Assembly (NCBI GenBank): GCA_002346225.1
Contig: DDYY01000070.1
Coordinates: 1-22,048 of the forward strand
Length of the DNA stretch: 22,048 nucleotides
Origin: Bacteroidetes bacterium UBA3022
Lineage (GTDB): Bacteria > Bacteroidota > Bacteroidia > Chitinophagales > BACL12
Reading direction: 5' to 3'
Below, piece by piece: positions 15,455 to 22,048 of this stretch. A program made the position numbers and the translations under genes. Position 1 is the first letter of the stretch. Every line of letters starts with the position of its first letter. The notes below the pieces were generated by a model. That model worked only from the letters and a program-made list of their open reading frames with translations. It ran no database searches and was not told the DNA's origin.

Positions 15455-17830
15455 CTACAATTCCACCTCAGTTGCTCCATTGCCGCCGGCTTCACGTGCA
15501 GCGAGTTTAAAGCTTTGCAGGGTAGGGTGCTGCCGCAATGCCTGGTGCACAGCATCGCGCAGAACGCCGGTGCCAATGCCGTGAATGATGCGCACATGCC
15601 GGTAGTTGCGGAGCATGGCACCGTCCAGAAACTGTTCCACTTCCATAATGGCTGTGAGCTGGTCCATGCCGCGGACATCCAGTTCAAACACAGTCTCTTC
15701 TGCCAGTTTCAAATCGATTTTCTTACCGGTCTTGAAAGGCTGAATGGCCGTTTCGGAAATGCGCAATTCTTTCAATGGAACGGTGCTGCGCATATTGCCA
15801 AACACCACCACTGCCTTATCGTTGCGTATGGTTTCCACTACTCCGGGCTGTTCACCGTCCAGCAGTGTTACCACGCTGCCTTCACGCAGTTCCTGTGGGG
15901 CAGCGGCTGGTTTTTTCAGCTGGTCGCGCAGGCGGGATGCGGCCTTTTGCTGTTGCGATTTTTTATCTCTTATGAAGCTGCGCAGCTTGTCCTTAGCGGC
16001 ATCAAAATCTGCCGGCTCTGCATCTTTCAATTCTTTCAGGTAGGCCTTGAAAGTGTCTTCCATTTCCCGCAATGCATCCTGCTGTTTCTCCAGTCGCTGG
16101 CGCCGGAACTGGGCTTCTTTCTCCTGATTCTTGCGGATACGGTCGCGCAATTCCTGCTCTCTTTTGGCGAGTTCCTTGTCATGGCGCTGCAGCTCGCGGT
16201 CGCGGAGTTTCAGGTGTTCTTTTTCTATGCGCACAGATTTCAGCAATGCCTCAAACTGCACCTGCTCTTTGCTCATGAGGGAGCGGGCCTTGGCAATCAA
16301 CTCATCGGGCAACTTGCTCTTGTGGGCAATCTCCATGGCGTAAGAGCTGCCGGGTTTTCCCATGTCGAGCTGATACGTAGGGCGCAAGGCGGCTTCATCG
16401 TAAATCATGCTGGCATTCGACATACCGGGCTGGCTTTCGGCAAAGCTTTTCAGGTTGGCATAGTGCGTTGTGATGACACCAAAAACCTTTTTGGCATGTA
16501 ACACTTCCAGTGCTGCCTCTGCAATGGCGCCACCCATGGTGGGATCGGTACCGGTGCCGAACTCATCAATCAGCAAGAGGGTCTGGTGATTGCCCCGCTG
16601 AATGAATTGCCGCATTTTCATGAGGCGGCTGCTGTAGGTACTCAACTCGTCTTCCAGACTCTGGCTATCGCCGATGTCGGCCATCATGGACTGAAAGATA
16701 CCAATGGTGCTTTGTTGTCCCGCAGGTATCAGCAAACCGCTCTGCGCCATCATCTGCAACAAGCCTATGGTTTTCATGGCTACCGATTTTCCGCCGGCGT
16801 TCGGGCCGCTGATGATGACGATTCTGCGGTCGTCGTTCATTTCTATATCCAGCGGTACCACCTGTTTTTTCTGCTGGTGGTGGTGTTGCCATAAGATAGG
16901 GTGACGCGCCTGATACAGTCTGATTTCCGGTCGGTCAGTAACGCGCGGCTGCTCTGCACCGATATCAATGGCATAGCGGGCCTTGGCGCGGTTGACATCC
17001 AGAATACTGAGGAGCCACTGATGGCGCAGGAGCATCTCGTGGTGGGGACGCAAGCGGGTACAGAGCTCCTTCATCAGCCGATAGATCTCGCGTTGTTCTT
17101 CACGCTCCAGTTCAAACAGGCGGTTCTGCACGAATACCACCGCTTCGGGTTCTATAAAAGTAGTCCTGCCGGTTTCACTTTCGTCGTGAATAATGCCGGG
17201 CACCTGGCGCTTGTATTCACTGGCCACGCCTAACACCCGTCGGTTGTTCCGCATGCTTTCTTCCACATCACTCAGCTTGCCCTCTGCGCGGAGTTTACGC
17301 AAAACAGCACCAAAGGCTTTATCAATTTCCCGGTAGGCACCGTCCAGTGCTTTGCGGATGCGCTGCAATTCAGGACTCGCATCAGGACGCAGGTTGCCGT
17401 CTTCATCCAGAATCTCCGAAACCGCCACCTGCACGGCTTTATCGTAAGGTATATTTTCACACAGGGCGCCCAATGCGGGATAGAGCTCTGTGCGTGTCTG
17501 CATGAACTTCAGAATATTGCCTGTGCTGAGCGCCATGCGGCGGATGGCGTGCAGGCTGTCGGGCGGCAGCACATAGTCGATGATGGCCAGCTGGTCGAGC
17601 AGGGTGCGGGTATCTGCTGCAGGTATGCCGGGAAAGTTATCTTCCTGCATTTCGATACGCATCATTTCATGCGTCTGCTGTAACAGCTTGCGTACTTCAG
17701 TGGCCTTGGAAACCGGACGAATGAGATCTACGCGCTCCTTGCCCTGTGCGCTGGAACAGCGCTTGCTTACCTCGGTTAATACCTTGTTGAATTCGAGTTG
17801 TTCGGAGAGGTCGTCTGGGAATAATCTCAC
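15455..17830 (-). CDS. mutS2: MutS2 family DNA-processing ATPase with Smr domain
   Basis: A 791-residue MutS2: an ATPase/clamp protein with C-terminal Smr nuclease domain that acts on branched DNA (suppressing recombination) or on collided ribosomes, depending on species. Evidence: family start LFPDDLSEQLEFNKVL; Walker A GPNAGGKS at 342-349; ETGRTTFIEPEAVV; Walker B LLLIDEFGTGTDP at about 418-430; a Thr-His signature ITTHYANLKSFA; a long charged coiled-coil clamp (about 510-630); and a C-terminal Smr domain (about 712-791) with ELDVRGMD and HGIGTGVLRDAV, ending GGNGATEVEL. Length is normal. The start is GTG, because an in-frame TAG lies two codons upstream and the protein begins in the usual place. 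It stops with TAG, a genuine use of UAG as stop. It lies downstream of the kelch gene on the same strand, with a 55-base gap. Confidence 0.95.
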   Translation of the reverse strand: MRLFPDDLSEQLEFNKVLTEVSKRCSSAQGKERVDLIRPVSKATEVRKLLQQTHEMMRIEMQEDNFPGIPAADTRTLLDQLAIIDYVLPPDSLHAIRRMALSTGNILKFMQTRTELYPALGALCENIPYDKAVQVAVSEILDEDGNLRPDASPELQRIRKALDGAYREIDKAFGAVLRKLRAEGKLSDVEESMRNNRRVLGVASEYKRQVPGIIHDESETGRTTFIEPEAVVFVQNRLFELEREEQREIYRLMKELCTRLRPHHEMLLRHQWLLSILDVNRAKARYAIDIGAEQPRVTDRPEIRLYQARHPILWQHHHQQKKQVVPLDIEMNDDRRIVIISGPNAGGKSVAMKTIGLLQMMAQSGLLIPAGQQSTIGIFQSMMADIGDSQSLEDELSTYSSRLMKMRQFIQRGNHQTLLLIDEFGTGTDPTMGGAIAEAALEVLHAKKVFGVITTHYANLKSFAESQPGMSNASMIYDEAALRPTYQLDMGKPGSSYAMEIAHKSKLPDELIAKARSLMSKEQVQFEALLKSVRIEKEHLKLRDRELQRHDKELAKREQELRDRIRKNQEKEAQFRRQRLEKQQDALREMEDTFKAYLKELKDAEPADFDAAKDKLRSFIRDKKSQQQKAASRLRDQLKKPAAAPQELREGSVVTLLDGEQPGVVETIRNDKAVVVFGNMRSTVPLKELRISETAIQPFKTGKKIDLKLAEETVFELDVRGMDQLTAIMEVEQFLDGAMLRNYRHVRIIHGIGTGVLRDAVHQALRQHPTLQSFKLAAREAGGNGATEVEL

Positions 17831-17852
17831 TTGCTACTGTCTTCTGCTATTT

Positions 17853-17876
17853 AAGAATCCGTCGTTGGAACAACGG
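17853..17876 (-). terminator. Weak candidate terminator between kelch gene and mutS2
   Basis: On the minus strand CCGTTGT and ACGACGG pair around TCCA (one wobble), followed by ATTCTT. The stem is 7 bp and the T-tract is poor, so read-through into mutS2 is likely. Confidence 0.35.
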
Positions 17877-17885
17877 TTTCTGTAA

Positions 17886-19280
17886 TTAGTTGATTACAAA
17901 GGTCGTTGAAATGATTTGTAAGCCGCTGTTATCATACCCACACAAGGTATATAAACCGGGAGCTTTATTGTTCATATGGGCCGATTGCGTGCCGCTGCCT
18001 TCTGTTTGCATGCGCAGTACTGGTGTTCCCAGCATATTGTAAATCACCCAGGTAACAGGGGTCTGAAAAGTGTTTACCCAATAGACGTTGCCGGCAGAAG
18101 GAGAGGGGTAAACGCGAAGGGACAGGTTGGAAGGAGTATCATCTATGCTACTGCAGAACGTCTGGAAAATTTTGGTGGTTTTTCCTGTGACCTGCTGATC
18201 TGCTTCCATGCCACCGGCTATGATGATGTATTCCCTATTGGAGTAGCCAATAAAAGTGCGCAGGTCCATTCGATCAATGATGCCTTCGGGCCAGCCACCA
18301 CAGCCAATAAATGCTTCAAAGGCGTTTTGAAACCTGCCATAAATGAGACTTGAATCGCGTGCCGGAACGCCACCACTTCCATCATAAGCAATACCGTCGT
18401 AGTTGTAGGTGTTGGCACTTCCACCTATCCAGTGTATGAAATCCTCTGGCGCTCCCGGTGTAAATTCATTCAACGGCCATGCTAACGATCTGTAAGCAGT
18501 GTGATCAGTCGTCATTACAGACCAATCGATGATAGAGGGATCCTCTAGGTTGATGGAGCCCTTGCGCAATTCATTCGCCGGCAGGAAATTGAATCCTGAA
18601 ATTTTAGCACCACCGAAATAGTAAATGGTGTCTTCCACAATGATTCCACTGGCACCGAATGCTTTGTACTGATTGGTATTCGGAACAGGTGTTCCAACGC
18701 TCCATGTATCGTTGGCAGGGTTGTAAATCTGTACATTGGCAACATTGGTTCCACTGAAGCCGCTGCCGCTCCAACCGGTTACCACATATATCAAAGAGTC
18801 CTTGTATACCACCTGCACATGGTCGTCAATTTTAACGGGAATGGGTGTGCCATTTTCCAACCATACGTCGTTTTTTAGGTCGAAACGAAAGACATCATCG
18901 AAGGACAATTCCTGTCCATCTTCAAAAACATGATAACCGCCGATGACATAGGCAATCGTATCAATAACGGAAACACCGGCTGCAATCCTCCCTAAACTGT
19001 CGGGCATGGGAGGTAGTGCCGTCCATACATCTTCATAATCATTGTACTTCCAGCACTTATTATGAATGCCGCTATAAGTCTTAGTACTATCAATCCCACC
19101 AAAGGAATAATAGAAAATATAACCGTCTACCTCTGTACCAATTGCAGCATTATTGCTTACAGGCTCCGGCATAGGTGACAATTCTTCCGTGTAAAAACCA
19201 GTCCGGCTGCTCAGTTCACCCTGGCTAAAACCATGAAGCGTAATGCATAATAAAAAGAAGAAAATGGATGGTTTTTTCAT
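17886..19280 (-). CDS. Secreted kelch-repeat protein with T9SS type A sorting domain
   Basis: A 464-residue exported protein. A Sec signal peptide (MKKPSIFFFLLCITLHGFSQ, residues 1-20) precedes a beta-propeller made of kelch-type repeats. Each pairs a GG-containing strand (YYSFGGIDS, YVIGGYHVF, YYFGGAKIS) with a downstream W (NDYEDVWTALPPMPD, KNDVWLENGTPIP, NDTWSVGTPVPN). Residues 388-464 form the T9SS type A sorting domain (LRVYPSPSAGNVYWV, VIYNMLGTPVL, GLYTL, ending FVIN), which directs transport and surface anchoring or release. The start is ATG 19280: an earlier in-frame start at 19325 would overlap the upstream gene and lacks a signal-peptide shape. It lies 7 bases after the ATP-grasp stop, so the two are likely one transcript. 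Kelch propellers bind proteins or sugars, but no ligand can be named. Confidence 0.87.
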   Translation of the reverse strand: MKKPSIFFFLLCITLHGFSQGELSSRTGFYTEELSPMPEPVSNNAAIGTEVDGYIFYYSFGGIDSTKTYSGIHNKCWKYNDYEDVWTALPPMPDSLGRIAAGVSVIDTIAYVIGGYHVFEDGQELSFDDVFRFDLKNDVWLENGTPIPVKIDDHVQVVYKDSLIYVVTGWSGSGFSGTNVANVQIYNPANDTWSVGTPVPNTNQYKAFGASGIIVEDTIYYFGGAKISGFNFLPANELRKGSINLEDPSIIDWSVMTTDHTAYRSLAWPLNEFTPGAPEDFIHWIGGSANTYNYDGIAYDGSGGVPARDSSLIYGRFQNAFEAFIGCGGWPEGIIDRMDLRTFIGYSNREYIIIAGGMEADQQVTGKTTKIFQTFCSSIDDTPSNLSLRVYPSPSAGNVYWVNTFQTPVTWVIYNMLGTPVLRMQTEGSGTQSAHMNNKAPGLYTLCGYDNSGLQIISTTFVIN

Positions 19281-19287
19281 AATGTAA

Positions 19288-20196
19288 TTACATATATTCA
19301 TTAAAATAGCAATCTGTAATAGCATCTGCCAGCAGATCAGCAGCGGAAGGATTATTCCTCAGCCACAACTCCGGTTCAATAAGTTCCAGTTCAGAAAGCG
19401 TGGGTTGGTCATGGTTGTTCCAGATGATGTCCACCCGCGCATACAGGGGCAACTGCGGACAGGCTGCCAGCACCTTCTTTCCGAAAGCGATAAGGGAGGC
19501 ATCAGGTGTATACTCGTGCACCGTTCCACCAAAATCATCCTGCACCCGAAAGTCGCCGGCTTTGGCTTTCTTAAGCACCGCATGGGTGTATTCCCCGCCC
19601 ATCATCATCAACGCAACTTCTCCTTTGGTGGTGATTTGTTCCTGGTACAGCTGCAGCAACATACTCTCTTGGGCAATCAGCGACCTGTACGTCGATTCGA
19701 GAGGAGCAGTTTGTCCTGCATCGAAGAGATAGGTATGTCTGCCAGCTCCGGAAACAGCGGGCTTTAACACCAGCTTTTGCCAGCCCGTCGATGCTACCGC
19801 TGCTTCCAGTGTGCGGGTGTCGCCGGTTTCGATGTAATACGTTTCCGGAACAGTGATACCCTTCGCCGCGAGGTCGCGCAGATAATGTTTGTCCATATTC
19901 CATTGAATCAACGCTATCGGATTGATGAAGGTGGTTTTTGCTGCGGTCGTAGCAAGCCATTGCTGAAAGGCTGGGAACTTATCGAAGTAATCCCAGGTAG
20001 TTCGAAACAGGGCGAAGCGCGTATCCTGCCAATTGACATGCGGGTCATCCCAGGCTACGCGTTGCACTTTCAATCCTTTCGCTTCCAGTGCCCGCTGAAC
20101 GAGTCCGTCTTCGGTGAGGATTTGCTGCGCGTACCAGTCGGGATGCTCGGGTGCTACCCACCGATGGTCGGTCAGCAGGGTGATATCGTATTGCAT
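19288..20196 (-). CDS. ATP-grasp domain protein, glutathione-synthase/RimK-like fold
   Basis: A 302-residue cytoplasmic ATP-grasp protein; such enzymes join a carboxylate to an amine or other nucleophile through an acyl-phosphate. Visible features: an N-terminal pre-ATP-grasp domain (DITLLTDHRWVAP, about 1-95), the helix NMDKHYLRDLAAKGITVPET (100-119), the ATP-binding strand LVLKPAVSGAGRH with K145, a QEQITTKGEVALMMMGGEYTHAVLKK core (about 185-210), the loop AGDFRVQDDFGGT, and metal-site segments RVDIIW (254-259) and ELELIEPELWL (269-279). The ELELIEP ending is typical of a widespread uncharacterised group in which E replaces the usual EIN. ATG 20196 was chosen over the upstream ATG 20235 because MQYDITLLTD is the family-like start and the extension reads into the shared promoter region. 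The substrate is unknown. Confidence 0.82.
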   Translation of the reverse strand: MQYDITLLTDHRWVAPEHPDWYAQQILTEDGLVQRALEAKGLKVQRVAWDDPHVNWQDTRFALFRTTWDYFDKFPAFQQWLATTAAKTTFINPIALIQWNMDKHYLRDLAAKGITVPETYYIETGDTRTLEAAVASTGWQKLVLKPAVSGAGRHTYLFDAGQTAPLESTYRSLIAQESMLLQLYQEQITTKGEVALMMMGGEYTHAVLKKAKAGDFRVQDDFGGTVHEYTPDASLIAFGKKVLAACPQLPLYARVDIIWNNHDQPTLSELELIEPELWLRNNPSAADLLADAITDCYFNEYM

Positions 20197-20253
20197 ACTG
20201 TAGCTTAAGTTACAAATTTGACGAAATCCCGACAAGCCGCCTAAAAAACACGG

Positions 20254-20261
20254 TATATTTG
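20254..20261 (+). promoter_or_regulatory. -7 element TATATTTG for the T9SS type B gene
   Basis: TATATTTG is a perfect match to the Bacteroidota TAnnTTTG -7 consensus, 8 bases before ATG 20270, within the 73-base divergent gap between the ATP-grasp gene and this gene. The -33 position lacks a clear TTTG. The spacing predicts an mRNA with almost no leader. Confidence 0.5.
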
Positions 20262-20269
20262 AGGTCTAC

Positions 20270-22048
20270 ATGAAAATACAATTGATTTTCATTGCATTAG
20301 CACTCCTGACGTGTACGGTAACAGCTCAGGTAAACCTCGCGCCCAATCCGAGTTTCGAAGATTATGGTACCTGTCCCACATTTTATTCTACAGTAGATGT
20401 ATTCACAGATACGTACGTGCACGATTAGTTCCGACCGTCGGATGGTTCTTCCGACTATATGAACGCATGTGATGTCAGTGAGACTGTCGGCGTACCCACC
20501 AGCATCTTTGATATCTATCAGCCAGCCCGCACAGGAGATGCCTATCTGGGTTTCTGGAGTTACCTCAATACAGGCAACTACCGCGAATATGTGCAGGCGC
20601 AACTGACCGAGCCCATGGTTGCGGGCGGTTGCTATTATGTGGAGTTCTATGTTTCTCCTGCCACCAAATCCGATTTCTCTTTCGACAACTGGACCTGCGA
20701 TTGCATCAGCATGCACATTGCGGAAGACCGCCCCTTGACGGGTTTGTTTGGCCTGACGCCGCAAATCAATACGGTGCCGGGAGCATTCTACACGGACACG
20801 GTTGGTTGGACACTTATTTCGGGTATTTACATTGCCGAAGGCGGGGAGGAGTGGATTACCATCGGCAATTTCAATGAAGACGATGAAACAACGGTCTTTG
20901 ACTTTCTGGAGGAAGATGCGACACCTTATGTCTACATGTTTCTCGAAGATGTGCTGGTAACTGAACTCTCTGATCTGGATGTACTGAACGATACGGTTGT
21001 ATGCGCCGGCGAGACCATCGTTCTCACGGTGCCCGAGGGAGCTGGCAGTTATCTGTGGAGCACGGGTTCCACCGATCCCTCCATCAGCGTTACCACTACC
21101 GATACCTATTGGGTGGAAGTAACTACCGATTGCGGGGTGTTCACCGATTCTGCCTACATATTCTTCAGCATCGATGATGTGCTGTTCAGCGATACAGCAC
21201 TCACCCTCTGCCACCAGGAGCTGCCTTTTGTTCTTGATCCGGGAGTAGCATATGAAACACAGGTATGGAATACGGGAGATACAACCCTGTTGCTCGAAAT
21301 TGAAGCAGGAGGGATATACATACTCAGTGGCTATGCTGCCTGCCAGTCGTATGCGGATACGTTTTACATAGAAGTGATAGAACAGCTGCCCGATCCCTCT
21401 CCGCTACCTGACGATACGCTGATATGTGCTGTGGGCTGGACGGCCTTGCTGGAAGCGGCACCGGGTTTCGACAGTTATCTGTGGAGCACAGGCGATAATA
21501 CGCCAACCATAACTGTCAATGCCGCCGGTACCTATACGGTCGAATATGCCTCCACCTGCGATAACTACTTCGACACGGTGACCATCTTTGAAGACCCGTA
21601 TTTCCTGGAATCGCCTGACCTGGGTCCGGATACGATTGTTTGCAGTATTATCAGCGAAGCCATCGTACTAGATGCGAATGCCGACTTGCCGAACTACCTG
21701 TGGAACACCGGTCAGACAACACCTACTATTGTAGTTACGGAAGCAGGGGTGTACTGGGTCAGCTCCACCACAGCATGCCTTGAACATGCTGATACCATTG
21801 TAGTGAATGCCTGCTCCTTCATCAATGTGCCGAATGCCTTTTCTCCCAATAACGATGGCATCAACGACTGGCTGACGGTTTTGTGCAGCGATTGCGATGC
21901 ATTCATTTCTCTCTCCGTGTTTAACCGATGGGGACAGTTGGTATTTGAGTCCAACAATCCGTTAAACGGCTGGGACGGCACCTTCGAAGGGAAGGAGCAA
22001 CCCATTGGTAGCTATGCCTTTGTGCTGCAGGAGTTACAGATGGAGAAT
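20270..22048 (+). pseudogene. Secreted Ig-like repeat protein with gliding-motility (CHU_C/T9SS type B) domain, interrupted by TAG; 3' end outside window
   Basis: From ATG 20270 the frame encodes a signal peptide (MKIQLIFIALALLTCTVTAQ), then NLAPNPSFEDYGTCP, the usual opening of an N-terminal domain found in Bacteroidota surface proteins. TAG at 20426-20428 (codon 53) follows VHD, and the frame then continues unbroken as FRPSDGSSDYMNAC for 540 codons to the window edge. Relatives generally have a tryptophan before this x-x-P-x-x-x-S-D-Y motif, so TGG to TAG is the simplest explanation. Four Ig-like repeats (about 240-510) each contain a [LV]W[NS]TG core (SYLWSTG, TQVWNTG, SYLWSTG, NYLWNTG) and a GxYxV-like strand. 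From about 515, FINVPNAFSPNNDGINDWL and VFNRWGQLVFES mark the CHU_C domain that targets proteins to T9SS. An internal in-frame ATG (20459) would lose the signal peptide. It could be a pseudogene, a sequencing error, or suppressed. Confidence 0.85.

Noticed and set aside
15377..16501. 374-residue plus-strand reading frame opposite mutS2
   Set aside because: It is antisense to the MutS2 coiled-coil and Smr region and starts inside the receptor's terminator hairpin. The sequence is F/L/Q/H-rich with no domain.
19281..19325. Upstream start (ATG 19325) for the kelch protein
   Set aside because: It would overlap the ATP-grasp gene and put 15 extra residues before a signal peptide that starts properly at MKKPSIFFF.
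9017..20428. Reassignment of UAG to an amino acid, suggested by in-frame TAGs at 9017 and 20426
   Set aside because: MutS2 ends at a TAG exactly at the family's usual C-terminus, so UAG works as a stop here. The 9017 TAG also sits in a remnant that needs a frameshift to be read at all.
20297..21214. 305-residue minus-strand reading frame
   Set aside because: It is the shadow of the T9SS type B gene on the plus strand, whose signal peptide, Ig-like repeats and CHU_C domain are clear once the TAG is bridged. The minus frame has no recognisable motif.

Overview
The window looks like a chromosome segment of a Bacteroidota bacterium, probably a Saprospirales/Chitinophagales-like lineage. The supporting signs are two kinds of Type IX secretion (T9SS) C-terminal domain (type A on a kelch protein, gliding-motility/CHU_C type B on a repeat protein), an Oar-like TonB-dependent receptor with a carboxypeptidase-regulatory N-terminus, TAnnTTTG-like -7 promoter elements, and weak or absent Shine-Dalgarno sequences. 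This lineage is an inference from gene content. I saw no tRNA, rRNA, CRISPR array or transposase.

Region 1 (1-8210) is one very long, AT-rich gene for a Tc insecticidal-toxin A subunit (TcA/TcdA-like), open at the left edge and closed by a strong intrinsic terminator. No TcB or TcC partner follows it. Region 2 (8207-9457) is a scar-like zone. It holds a non-coding element built from two long inverted repeats and ending in an attC-like GTTAGAC box, a small intact ABM-fold gene, and two broken gene pieces abutting each other: a frameshifted lipoprotein start that reads like an amidohydrolase N-terminus, and the pore-loop/last-helix end of a potassium channel. Hand-counted GC is about 37% in a toxin line (4021-4080) and about 55% in a receptor line (14101-14160). 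The toxin plus scar zone may therefore be an acquired island or its edge.

Region 3 (9458-15414, plus strand) has a CDF metal exporter, a DUF6671 protein with four CxxC pairs followed 11 bases later by a phosphinothricin-acetyltransferase-like GNAT enzyme, and the 1083-residue Oar-like receptor with its own promoter and a textbook terminator. Region 4 (15455-20196, minus strand) reads ATP-grasp enzyme, then kelch/T9SS protein, then MutS2, closely spaced. Region 5 (20270-22048, plus strand) is a secreted adhesin-like protein with tandem Ig-like repeats and a CHU_C sorting domain. It runs off the right edge and is interrupted by one TAG at codon 53, where relatives of this domain usually have tryptophan.

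The points most worth a second look are the orphan TcA next to a structured repeat, the fused gene debris at 8964-9315, and the single nonsense codon in the otherwise open T9SS type B gene.
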